A DNA stretch of 38,166 nt from a virus: positions 1-38,166 of IMG/VR virus record IMGVR_UViG_3300021247_000292. The stretch is one strand, 5' to 3'. The position numbers were made by a program, and so were the translations under genes. The first letter of the stretch is position 1. Each line of letters opens with the position of its first letter. Below are positions 1 through 6,059 of this stretch, one piece after another. The notes below the pieces were generated by a model. The model was not told the DNA's origin, searched no databases, and saw only the letters and a list, made by a program, of their open reading frames with translations.

Positions 1-185
1 AGCAAATATTGGTGTGCATCAGCTACAATTACTTTATCATTTGGGAATCTATCTTGATACATTCTTGCAAGTTCGGGGTCAAGTTCAACCGCAGTTACTT
101 CAATATTGGCTACTTCATCCCATTTGTAACGATTGCCACCAAGACAAGCGTATAAGTTCAATATCTTTAATTTTGGTGTTGTCAT
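1..185 (-). CDS. DNA cytosine-5 methyltransferase, N-terminal part (gene continues at the right window end)
   Basis: This is the first 61 codons plus two bases of a C5-cytosine methyltransferase. The start codon is complement 185-183, and the coding sequence runs off position 1 and resumes in frame at 38166. The visible motifs are the SAM-binding motif I (LNLYACLGGNRYKW, residues 10-22), motif II (VELDPE, about 33-38) and the acidic motif III (ADAHQYL, 55-61). The start overlaps the stop of the upstream 43-residue gene (ATGA). Together with the right-end part the protein is 222 residues, which is short for the family (often over 300) but typical of compact phage enzymes. It probably methylates phage DNA against host restriction. 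The family call is firm; the target sequence is unknown. Confidence 0.9.
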   Translation of the reverse strand, partial: MTTPKLKILNLYACLGGNRYKWDEVANIEVTAVELDPELARMYQDRFPNDKVIVADAHQYL

Positions 186-313
186 TGTTTTAAATGTTTT
201 AAAATTATTTTTATTGCTTGTGTTATTTCAATTGGGTTAGGCATTGGGGTGATTAATCCCTGCCTCCATTTGTTGTAGTATTCTAATAGCTTTACCGCTT
301 CTTCTAATGTCAT
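182..313 (-). CDS. small conserved-type phage protein, 43 aa
   Basis: This 43-codon gene overlaps its upstream neighbour by ATGA (start complement 313-311) and the methyltransferase start downstream by ATGA (stop 184-182), so it is translationally coupled on both sides. The protein begins MTLEEAVKLLEYYNKWRQG, a helical AVxLLExYNKWRxG pattern that I recognise from small proteins of many phages, but no function is known to me. The tight double overlap and clean codon use make it a real gene despite its length. Confidence 0.7.
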   Translation of the reverse strand: MTLEEAVKLLEYYNKWRQGLITPMPNPIEITQAIKIILKHLKQ

Positions 314-630
314 TGGTTGCTTATTATCTGTGAGCAATATTCTTCTACCATTCTTCGTTGGTCATCATCCATAGCCATCACCATATGATTGATGTTATGA
401 AATGCCAAACTCTCCCAATTCTGCATCACCTCATCACGGATGGAGGCTGCGTGTTCAACGCTAAGAGATAGGCTAATTTCACGTTCTGCACCTGCAAGGT
501 AATTCTTGATGCGATTGAACTTATCCTTCGCACTACCTTTCAAGTTCATATCCAATATAATAGCATCAGAACAGAATTGTGCGTTAGCAATATGGGTAAG
601 TAGTTGCTTTATCAAAAGTGCGTTATTCAT
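310..630 (-). CDS. hypothetical protein, 106 aa
   Basis: I do not recognise this family. The protein is predicted largely helical, with a central heptad-like stretch (KDKFNRIKNYLAGAERE, about residues 34-50) and an acidic C-terminal half (MAMDDDQRRMVEEYC). There is no signal peptide or membrane segment. Both ends overlap neighbours by ATGA, so it is coupled to the exonuclease gene upstream and the 43-residue gene downstream. Its place between recombination genes and the methyltransferase suggests an accessory DNA-metabolism role, which is inference only. Confidence 0.75.
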   Translation of the reverse strand: MNNALLIKQLLTHIANAQFCSDAIILDMNLKGSAKDKFNRIKNYLAGAEREISLSLSVEHAASIRDEVMQNWESLAFHNINHMVMAMDDDQRRMVEEYCSQIISNQ

Positions 631-1364
631 ATCCCCATCATTTTACGGTTGTTCTCAATCTGAGCCTTCCTATCAGCATCAATCTTGGCAAGTATCTCTC
701 TTGCCTCGTTTACGCTTGATTCTATCCTCTTAATATCATCTTCGGTAAGTTCTACCTCCCACACCTTGAAACGCTCTTCAAGTGGCTTAGAATCATAAGT
801 ATGGGCATCCTTTAACTCAAAGCACATATTGACATACTCTTCATCAGAATCAGATTCAAAGCGGTGCTTGTAATAGATTTTCTTATACTCATCAAGGAGT
901 ATGTGTTCGGGTGTGTTATTGAGGCAATAAAATAACCTTGCCTTATTCACTCCCCATAGCCACATATATCCCTTCAACTGCCATTCGTAGTTCCAAGTTA
1001 AGTCGGCATTGGCAAAGGTAAATCTATCCCAAGCGTTCTTGATGTCATAGACTATGCCATCAACAATACAATCACACTCGCCTTGAATGTAATCATTATT
1101 CTTGCGTTCTTTATTCTTGAGTACAAGACTATTCTTGTGCAGTGTATTCTGCAACATCGTGATACCATCCTCTTCTTGGAATACTCCTTTCTCAAAGTAT
1201 TTCGATGTAATATCCTTGCGGATGCCTTCGCTTTGCTCAATGTAAACCCTCATAAGGTGTGATAACATTGTTTGGGTAGTTTTACCCGACTTACTGATAA
1301 TTTCGCCCAATTCTGAGCATCTAAACTTATAATTTTTCATTGTATAATTTTTTTGTTGTTTCAT
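627..1364 (-). CDS. YqaJ-type (PD-(D/E)XK) phage exonuclease
   Basis: A nuclease of the YqaJ/lambda-exonuclease superfamily that would resect double-strand ends for recombination. The core motif is GECDCIVDGIVYDIKNAW (about residues 95-112), giving Asp98, then Asp107-x-Lys109. A preceding helix carries the family's KG..xEExxI pattern (EKGVFQEEDGITML, about 58-71). The following WNYEWQLKGYMWLWG segment (about 123-137) is also typical. It lies directly downstream of the annealing protein, forming a Red-like pair. The start is uncertain: Met1 (1364) overlaps the upstream gene by 38 nt, whereas Met9 (1340), preceded by an A-rich stretch, overlaps by only 14 nt, close to the usual overlap here. 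Confidence 0.78.
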   Translation of the reverse strand: MKQQKNYTMKNYKFRCSELGEIISKSGKTTQTMLSHLMRVYIEQSEGIRKDITSKYFEKGVFQEEDGITMLQNTLHKNSLVLKNKERKNNDYIQGECDCIVDGIVYDIKNAWDRFTFANADLTWNYEWQLKGYMWLWGVNKARLFYCLNNTPEHILLDEYKKIYYKHRFESDSDEEYVNMCFELKDAHTYDSKPLEERFKVWEVELTEDDIKRIESSVNEAREILAKIDADRKAQIENNRKMMGI

Positions 1365-1980
1365 CCATATAAATATTCGCTATCCCTTGCAACTGCTCCT
1401 TAGTAGCCGTTTGAATAAACTCCCTTATTCGTTCTTGTTCCTTTTGTGTAGCCACATCGGATGCCAATAAACGAGCATCAGGTTCAAAATGCATAGCTTC
1501 TTTTCTATTGAGATTCGCCCCGAATAATTCACCCAAATGGTCACAAGCATCCTTAACCGCTAATGACTTAGCAATAGGCAATGCCATAGCGACTGCCCCT
1601 CTGCTGACATTGGACATATCCATTTTGAGAGAACCTGTACCGCTAACTGTCTGCAATTCTTGGGCAGCTACCCCATCGTGGTATTCCATTGTATTTGTTA
1701 CCGGGTTTAAGTAATGCACCCTAACAATAACCTCAACGGCATTCATCAACATACCCGTCTTAATTACCTCAATGCGATATTGCTTAAAGCACTTTTTTAA
1801 TAGGTACTCAACCTTGTCAATTGGCAGATACTGATGCCCTTTAATAAATGGATGAGTTTTAACCCACTCGGCAGGAGGAGGGGTGTTAAGGATGGTGTTT
1901 AGTTGTTCCAATGGTACTGCGTTACAGTTACCTGCGAACAAATCTGTGATGGTCTTTTTGACCGTTAGCTTTGTTGACAT
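1327..1980 (-). CDS. putative single-strand annealing protein (Rad52-like superfamily)
   Basis: This is probably the annealing half of the recombination pair with the YqaJ-type exonuclease downstream. The 217-residue protein has the layout of Bacteroidetes-phage annealing proteins: QYLPIDKVEYLLKKCFKQYR (about residues 50-69), a central VRVHYLNPVTNTMEYHDGVA segment (about 86-105), then ALPIAKSLAVKDACDHLGELFG (about 133-154). The match is by overall pattern and gene pairing rather than a catalytic motif, so the assignment is moderate. The gene is preceded by the CA-rich leader ACAAACACACACACA immediately before ATG, which is also used at 35188 and 36518. Confidence 0.6.
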   Translation of the reverse strand: MSTKLTVKKTITDLFAGNCNAVPLEQLNTILNTPPPAEWVKTHPFIKGHQYLPIDKVEYLLKKCFKQYRIEVIKTGMLMNAVEVIVRVHYLNPVTNTMEYHDGVAAQELQTVSGTGSLKMDMSNVSRGAVAMALPIAKSLAVKDACDHLGELFGANLNRKEAMHFEPDARLLASDVATQKEQERIREFIQTATKEQLQGIANIYMDETTKKLYNEKL

Positions 1981-2240
1981 TGTGTGTGTGTTTGTTTTAA
2001 AAGTTTGCTAATATAGACATCTGCTTTCGTATTTTTCGCTTTTGGATAATTTATTTTCGCCCGTTGGCTACAAATTATTACCCCCTCAATGCCTTTGGCT
2101 TCTGCCATTAGGTTAACGAGTTTCCCAATAGCTAATCGTTGAGATTCTTGAAATGTTGCCGAGTGTGCTTCGGCAGTAAAACCGCCCTCAGATGCGGATG
2201 TTGTGTAGACCCCTAATAGGTCAATGGTTTGTATTTTCAT
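1965..2240 (-). CDS. hypothetical protein, 91 aa
   Basis: I do not recognise the family. The protein has a beta-rich first half (TIDLLGVYTTSASEGGFTAE), a helical middle (ESQRLAIGKLVNLMAEAKG) and a C-terminal VIICSQRAKINYP strand. It looks like a compact soluble alpha/beta protein with no membrane segment. Its 3' end overlaps the annealing-protein start by 16 nt, so it belongs to the recombination operon. Upstream lies a non-coding gap of about 117 nt with RNA-structure potential. Confidence 0.7.
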   Translation of the reverse strand: MKIQTIDLLGVYTTSASEGGFTAEAHSATFQESQRLAIGKLVNLMAEAKGIEGVIICSQRAKINYPKAKNTKADVYISKLLKQTHTQCQQS

Positions 2241-2357
2241 GTTTTTGTGTTTTTAAAATGGCACTCTCGTAGTTCCCACGCCCCTGAGATTCTTAAACAG
2301 AATCCCTATGTCTAACCCAACCACGAGGCAATGGTTCGAGGGTTATAAAACACACAA
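2241..2357 (-). other. non-coding gap with structured-RNA potential
   Basis: This 117-nt stretch has no convincing ORF, in an operon where genes otherwise overlap. On the minus strand CTCGTGG (2327-2321) can pair with CTACGAG (2272-2266), 7 bp with one G-U. The enclosed segment holds a 6-bp hairpin GATTCT/AGAATC (arms 2304-2299 and 2293-2288). The wobble pair fits only the minus-strand RNA. The fold recalls a tRNA acceptor and anticodon arm but is about 10 nt too short and lacks a T-arm GTTC and CCA. It may be a 5' control element for the 91-residue gene or an RNA remnant. Confidence 0.35.
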
Positions 2358-2591
2358 TCAATGCGAAATTATGTCTGTGAATTGTTCTTCGGTGATTTTA
2401 CCGACTATTACCTTTTCACGCAGAAAGTCTTTGATTTTTGCGTTTAAACTAATCATGCCCTTGATGTCATCTAACTCCTTATCATTAGAACATATTAGCC
2501 GATTTTCTACGAAATCAATTATCGTATTGAATTGCTCTTCGGTCTCGCAGGATAATACCCACGCTTCGATTATTTGGTATCGTGTAGTCAT
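2358..2591 (-). CDS. hypothetical protein, 77 aa
   Basis: An unrecognised small helical, acidic protein (ETEEQFNTIIDFVENRL, about residues 16-32; ITEEQFTDIISH at the C-terminus). Its ATG overlaps the upstream gene's stop as TAATG. A longer plus-strand frame opposite it is a shadow: it lacks any operon context, while the minus frame is coupled to its neighbour. It is an early-operon gene of unknown role. Confidence 0.65.
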   Translation of the reverse strand: MTTRYQIIEAWVLSCETEEQFNTIIDFVENRLICSNDKELDDIKGMISLNAKIKDFLREKVIVGKITEEQFTDIISH

Positions 2592-2896
2592 TATTCCTCT
2601 TCAATTATAGGGTTATTCTCTTCGTAGAGGAAATCGGATGCCTTTTCGTAAGATAATTGCTCAAGGATAGCATCAATGAATTTCGCCTTCTTGCGGTGAT
2701 TCTGTGGCTTATTTAGCACCCAGTTAATCTCAGAGGTAATATCGCATTCGATACCAAATATGATAGCTGAAATCTCATAATTCAGCAAATCAATTTCGGG
2801 TACTGCTGATGTTCCGCTAATCTCGTACTCAGCGTAAATTGTCAATTCTACTTGCTCAAGTAGGTCATCCTGATGGATGGTGATTGTGTGTTTCAT
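2591..2896 (-). CDS. hypothetical protein, 101 aa
   Basis: An unrecognised acidic protein with alternating beta strands in the first half (HTITIHQDDLLEQVELTIYA) and a C-terminal helix around residues 67-92. The pattern ITIHQDDxxExVxLxIxAEY with a small C-terminal helix resembles small conserved phage proteins, but I cannot name a function. It is separated by 2 nt from the 54-residue gene upstream and joined as TAATG to the gene downstream, so the three are co-transcribed from the promoter at 3068-3099. Confidence 0.7.
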   Translation of the reverse strand: MKHTITIHQDDLLEQVELTIYAEYEISGTSAVPEIDLLNYEISAIIFGIECDITSEINWVLNKPQNHRKKAKFIDAILEQLSYEKASDFLYEENNPIIEEE

Positions 2897-2898
2897 GT

Positions 2899-3063
2899 TT
2901 ATTTAATTTTAGTTTTTAAGTTACGAATTTTCTTGGCATGGTCGGCTAATATTTTCTCTGCATAAGCCTTGAATTTGATGTTTCGTGTGGTCAGTCCATG
3001 CGCTGCCAACGTGGTAATATCCTCTAATGGGATGTCGATTAGTTTTCTTTGTTTCGTTTTCAT
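2899..3063 (-). CDS. small RHH/antitoxin-like protein, 54 aa
   Basis: First gene of the recombination/replication operon. The basic 54-residue protein begins MKTKQRKLIDIPLEDITTLA and continues through FKAYAEKILADHAKKI. A short strand (RKLIDIPLED) followed by two helices resembles ribbon-helix-helix proteins of the KRKLIDIPED...LKAYIENLL type common in Bacteroidetes. That would make it a DNA-binding regulator, possibly of its own promoter; the family call is tentative. The start codon is only 4 nt from the -7 box, so the transcript should be nearly leaderless. Confidence 0.6.
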   Translation of the reverse strand: MKTKQRKLIDIPLEDITTLAAHGLTTRNIKFKAYAEKILADHAKKIRNLKTKIK

Positions 3064-3067
3064 AGTG

Positions 3068-3099
3068 CAATGATATATACTTTATATATACAAACCAAA
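3068..3099 (-). promoter_or_regulatory. promoter of the recombination/replication operon
   Basis: On the minus strand a TTTG -33 element (3099-3096), an exact 20-nt spacer and a TATCATTG -7 element (3075-3068) match the Bacteroidetes TTTG-N20-TAnnTTTG layout with one mismatch. The same geometry occurs at 35209-35240 and 36541-36572. It sits between the terminator at 3133-3163 and the first gene of the operon, as expected for a new transcription unit. Only CACT separates it from the ATG at 3063. Confidence 0.6.
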
Positions 3100-3132
3100 T
3101 TTATTCACAAAAAAATAAATTATTGTGACATT

Positions 3133-3163
3133 AAAAAACCCCCACCGTAGACACGGCAGGGGT
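3133..3163 (-). terminator. intrinsic terminator of the late (structural/lysis) operon
   Basis: The minus strand reads ACCCC-TG-CCGT-GTCT-ACGG-T-GGGG(G) followed by six Ts: a GC-rich stem (4 bp CCGT/ACGG, small internal loop, 4 bp CCCC/GGGG), a 4-nt loop and a U-tract at 3138-3133. It lies 23 nt after the stop of the last gene of the structural and lysis region and before the promoter at 3068-3099. Confidence 0.85.
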
Positions 3164-3186
3164 CAATGAAACACACAAACACAGTC

Positions 3187-3441
3187 TTATTGAGGCTCTT
3201 CGCCTCTATCGTCTTTTAATTCGTCATACATTTCGGCAGTCATTTCATCAAGTATTACTAAGCACCTCCACTTGATTCTGCGCACCCTTGCAGTATCTAT
3301 CTGCGTTAGTGGGTTGTAATTATCTGCCGCATTCAAGGCATCACAAGCGCAACGAATATAATCCTCTCTTGTGGTATATTCTACCTCAATTTGCTCATCC
3401 TCTTTCGGTTCATCCTCAGATGGTAGTTTATCTTCAATCAT
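3187..3441 (-). CDS. hypothetical acidic protein, 84 aa
   Basis: An unrecognised, strongly acidic protein. The first 24 residues are almost entirely charged (DKLPSEDEPKEDEQIEVEY), followed by a helical part (REDYIRCACDALNAADNY) and an acidic C-terminus (DDRGEEPQ). It is the last gene of the late unit, coupled by ATGA to the metallophosphoesterase, with a terminator 23 nt downstream. Its role is unknown. Confidence 0.7.
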   Translation of the reverse strand: MIEDKLPSEDEPKEDEQIEVEYTTREDYIRCACDALNAADNYNPLTQIDTARVRRIKWRCLVILDEMTAEMYDELKDDRGEEPQ

Positions 3442-4403
3442 AATACTTTGCCTTTATGAATTCTCTTATTTCTAACCTCAAACTCATCACCAAATACATC
3501 TACTATTGCGAAGCCATGATTCCACTTATTGATGGGCAAGTATGCAGGGTGCAATTCCGATAAGCATCCCAAACTCCAAGTAGTTGTTATCTTGCCATTC
3601 ATATTGCTTTCGGTATGCTCTGAGGTTTGATGGTTATGCCCTTGCATAGCTGATACTTTGGCCCTCAAGAATAACCCCCTCGCAATGTTTACAGGACTGA
3701 ATACACTACCTCCAAACTCGTGTCCGTGAATAATGTTTAAATCCCCAGCTTTGATAATTCTTTTATCGCTGATTACATCAATACCTTCTGCTCTTGATTT
3801 GATAATTTCCTCTAACTTAAACTCATCTACACCATCCAACTCACCTGCTTTCATCCAAAGGAAATGATTGTAACGCTCCTCATGGTTGCCAAACTTAAAA
3901 TATATTTTGCAGTTGAATGTTCTTTGTAAGATAATGAAGAACTCCTTAAACGCATTTAACTCATCAGCAAATGACCTTTTGCCCGGTTCTTTTGCAAATC
4001 TTGACAACCCGAAAAAGTCCAATGTATCGCCATTCAATAATACGGCATCAGGCTTCTCTTTTTTTCCAAAGTCAAAAGCTGCCGTCAAAGATTCAATGCT
4101 ATGGTAAGGGATGTGAATATCCGATAGTACAAGTATCCGCTTGTGGTTAAGCATAAACGGCTCGTATTCAGTCTCATCGGTTGGCGGTAGATTATAAGGA
4201 TTCTTCGGTCTATCCTCACACTTGTGGGTTATTTTCGTTTCCTTACCTGATTTGCCTTCGATTCTTCTAAGGGATGTTCTTGCATCTTCGATATCTTTGA
4301 ATAGTAGATTATTCTCCTTGTACATTATCCGTGCAAGTTTCAAGGTTGGCATTTCCATACCGAACTTGTCCCGATACTTTCGTGCGATGGCTACTTTACT
4401 CAT
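3438..4403 (-). CDS. calcineurin-like metallophosphoesterase with N-terminal helical domain
   Basis: A 321-residue protein with the complete metallophosphoesterase signature: SDIH (Asp95, His97), NGD (Asp126), GNHE (172-175), HGHEF (226-230) and GHNH (255-258), which together build a two-metal phosphohydrolase site. Residues 1-50 form a basic helical domain (VAIARKYRDKFG), perhaps for nucleic-acid binding. Substrates of such phage enzymes range from nucleic-acid ends to cyclic nucleotides, and the sequence does not decide. It lies just after the lysozyme gene, so it is expressed with the late genes although it looks like a nucleic-acid enzyme. Confidence 0.88.
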   Translation of the reverse strand: MSKVAIARKYRDKFGMEMPTLKLARIMYKENNLLFKDIEDARTSLRRIEGKSGKETKITHKCEDRPKNPYNLPPTDETEYEPFMLNHKRILVLSDIHIPYHSIESLTAAFDFGKKEKPDAVLLNGDTLDFFGLSRFAKEPGKRSFADELNAFKEFFIILQRTFNCKIYFKFGNHEERYNHFLWMKAGELDGVDEFKLEEIIKSRAEGIDVISDKRIIKAGDLNIIHGHEFGGSVFSPVNIARGLFLRAKVSAMQGHNHQTSEHTESNMNGKITTTWSLGCLSELHPAYLPINKWNHGFAIVDVFGDEFEVRNKRIHKGKVL

Positions 4404-4412
4404 ATGTTGTGT

Positions 4413-4862
4413 TTATGGTTTAAAATATAAATCTGCCTCTGCTTGTCTGCGTCTTACCAACCCTTTTAACTCTTTGCCACCTGCCTTCGTGAATCGCATA
4501 AACTCACTACGGATGGTTTCATCTTTAGCGTTTTTGATAACTTTTTTAAGCATATCCGACTTTTGTAAAGTACCTATGCCCAAATTATAAGCAAACGATA
4601 CTAATGCCCCAAATTGGTTCTCATTTACATCTGTCCTAACCAATCTATCCACTCCACTCTCAAAGCGGCTTAAAATGGTCGAAAATAGCGTTATGGCTTG
4701 TTCTTTCGTTATGGTATCCCCTTTCTTAACGCTAACACCATTGGGATACATCGTATTGCCGTATCCTATTGTCCAAATACCAACGCTATCTTGATAGGCG
4801 GTAAGTTTACACCCTTCGAATGAGGTAATAAGTTTAATAGCTGCTGCGTTAGCTTTTCGCAT
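4413..4862 (-). CDS. T4-type lysozyme (GH24 endolysin)
   Basis: A 149-residue muramidase that cleaves host peptidoglycan for lysis. The catalytic triad has the same spacing as in T4 lysozyme (Glu11, Asp20, Thr26): Glu16 in SFEGCKLTAYQD, Asp25 and Thr31 in the following WTIGYGNT. The helical C-terminal part contains NENQFGALVSFAYNLG, typical of the family. There is no signal peptide, so export depends on a holin. Its start overlaps the upstream 87-residue gene by 14 nt, within a lysis cluster at 4413-5630. Confidence 0.92.
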   Translation of the reverse strand: MRKANAAAIKLITSFEGCKLTAYQDSVGIWTIGYGNTMYPNGVSVKKGDTITKEQAITLFSTILSRFESGVDRLVRTDVNENQFGALVSFAYNLGIGTLQKSDMLKKVIKNAKDETIRSEFMRFTKAGGKELKGLVRRRQAEADLYFKP

Positions 4863-5112
4863 TCTTAGTTTTAATTAACGGCACAATGGAGGATAAGATG
4901 TGTGCTATCTTTCTCAGTATGCCTCCCTTCTTAGTTTTAGCTTTACTTTGTGCATATTGCTCCAACCAATAAGACAAGATACTGCGAATAATTTTTGCCG
5001 CTTCTGTTTGTGATGTTCCCTTAGGCACAAGTTTAGATGCCCTTTGGAAATGCTCATCAAAAGGCATCTCTGCCTCTTGATAAGCCTCTTTAAGTTCTTG
5101 GTAGTTCATCAT
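4849..5112 (-). CDS. lysis-cluster protein of unknown function, 87 aa
   Basis: The soluble helical N-terminal part (MNYQELKEAYQEAEMPFDEH) is followed by a basic stretch (QSKAKTKKGGILRKIAHIL, about 54-72) and a short hydrophobic or amphipathic segment (ILSSIVPLI). The gene sits between the holin-like gene (ATGA overlap) and the lysozyme (14-nt overlap), so it is probably a lysis accessory protein. A small membrane-active peptide at the C-terminus is possible but not shown. Confidence 0.65.
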   Translation of the reverse strand: MMNYQELKEAYQEAEMPFDEHFQRASKLVPKGTSQTEAAKIIRSILSYWLEQYAQSKAKTKKGGILRKIAHILSSIVPLIKTKNAKS

Positions 5113-5321
5113 TTAACTCCGTATTGAGTGTAGTTTGGATTAAGCCAATTGATAATAACTGGCAATGCAGACACCACACCACCTGTCGCTAACTTTTCAA
5201 TCATTTCGTAATCCAACGAAAACAATGTAGTACCATTGCTTAACTCGATTAACCAAAGGGTAAGTACGGTAGAAACAAATGTCTTTAAGAATGTCCCAAA
5301 TGGGGTTGATAATAATTTCAT
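5109..5321 (-). CDS. holin-like small membrane protein, 70 aa
   Basis: A 70-residue protein with two hydrophobic segments, about residues 8-27 (GTFLKTFVSTVLTLWLIEL) and 44-60 (ATGGVVSALPVIINWL), separated by a polar loop and ending in a short charged tail. Size, two-segment topology and position two genes before the lysozyme fit a holin that permeabilises the inner membrane. Small Bacteroidetes-phage proteins with SALPVIINxLNP endings are commonly placed in this position. The function is inferred from topology and context. Confidence 0.65.
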   Translation of the reverse strand: MKLLSTPFGTFLKTFVSTVLTLWLIELSNGTTLFSLDYEMIEKLATGGVVSALPVIINWLNPNYTQYGVK

Positions 5322-5333
5322 AGGTTGATTTTT

Positions 5334-5630
5334 TTAAGCGTAATAAAATGCGCCATTATTAAAATGGAGGGTTTTTGTTTTATCGAATACGAATTGCAAG
5401 AAGTGAGGCAAAACTGCCGTTACATTCATTGAAAATACCTTGCCTTCTAACTTATCAATTCTCTGTCTGAATTGTTCTATTTGCTCACCGTGTACGGCTT
5501 TAGTTTCCAATAATAACTTAACATCTGAGCGAACTTCGCTTATCATTGATGTCATATACCAACCGAATGCAGCTACGGTTAATGGCATTATATATGCCCG
5601 AATTTCGTCTAAAGTTGTACGTTGAGCCAT
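5334..5630 (-). CDS. membrane-anchored coiled-coil protein of the lysis cluster, 98 aa
   Basis: After a short polar start there is one hydrophobic segment (YIMPLTVAAFGWYMTSMI, about residues 13-30), then a charged coiled coil (EVRSDVKLLLETKAVHGEQ and following, about 32-65). The C-terminal part is aromatic-rich (LHFNNGAFYYA). Type II topology with a periplasmic coiled coil resembles spanins or the accessory protein often found beside phage holins, but no lipobox or Rz/Rz1 pair is visible. The assignment as a lysis-related membrane protein rests on context. Confidence 0.65.
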   Translation of the reverse strand: MAQRTTLDEIRAYIMPLTVAAFGWYMTSMISEVRSDVKLLLETKAVHGEQIEQFRQRIDKLEGKVFSMNVTAVLPHFLQFVFDKTKTLHFNNGAFYYA

Positions 5631-5634
5631 AGTT

Positions 5635-5787
5635 CTATTCTTCGGTTGGGGTTTCTTGTTGAGGTGTAGATTGCTCTTGCATCTTAGCGTTAAAGAAATT
5701 AATCAACTGCAAACCATATTTAGTCGGCATTTCTTGGAAGAATGAATCAAGTTCTTTGATGTCTTTTTCGTTTAGTGTGATTGTCAT
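5635..5787 (-). CDS. small hypothetical protein, 50 aa
   Basis: This 50-codon gene fills the gap between two larger genes. The protein begins MTITLNEKDIKELDSFFQEM and ends in a polar Gln/Glu/Thr-rich tail (QEQSTPQQETPTEE). The frame is open throughout, starts after an A/T-rich leader, and ends 4 nt before the membrane coiled-coil gene. A TATCTTTG box (-7-like) lies about 22 nt upstream of the ATG but overlaps the 3' end of the preceding gene. The function is unknown. Confidence 0.6.
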   Translation of the reverse strand: MTITLNEKDIKELDSFFQEMPTKYGLQLINFFNAKMQEQSTPQQETPTEE

Positions 5788-5803
5788 ATTTGTATTTTTA
5801 ATT

Positions 5804-6049
5804 TTAAGCCAAAGATAGATTTAATTTTTCACAAGCCCAATTTATGCAGTATGTATTATCTGCACCCCATTGGTTGAATTCTTGTTCTGTCATACTCAAA
5901 TTGCCATCTATAATCTTACTATCATCTGCTGAATATAGACAATAATAGAAATCAGCAGTAGTTGCATTCATAGAAAAGTTAAGAACAATTAAGTCAAGTT
6001 TTGTTGCTATGCCTAATATCGGAAAGGCTACCGATTGTATGTTTGTCAT
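5804..6049 (-). CDS. hypothetical protein after the tail fibre, 81 aa
   Basis: An unrecognised acidic protein with a beta-rich N-terminal half and helical C-terminus (MTEQEFNQWGADNTYCINWA, about residues 52-71). Located 10 nt after the 960-residue fibre gene, it is a candidate fibre assembly or accessory protein, a role often held by small genes just downstream of fibres. That is inference from position only. Confidence 0.65.
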   Translation of the reverse strand: MTNIQSVAFPILGIATKLDLIVLNFSMNATTADFYYCLYSADDSKIIDGNLSMTEQEFNQWGADNTYCINWACEKLNLSLA

Positions 6050-6059
6050 ATTATTTTTT

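Noticed and set aside
2261-2330. tRNA-like arrangement on the minus strand
   Set aside because: The acceptor-like pairing and hairpin enclose about 62 nt, too short for a tRNA. The T-arm GTTCRA motif, U33 in the loop and CCA are missing.
2308-2610. plus-strand open frame of about 100 codons
   Set aside because: It lies opposite the 77-residue minus-strand gene, which is coupled to its neighbour by TAATG and fits the operon; no other plus-strand gene exists in the genome.
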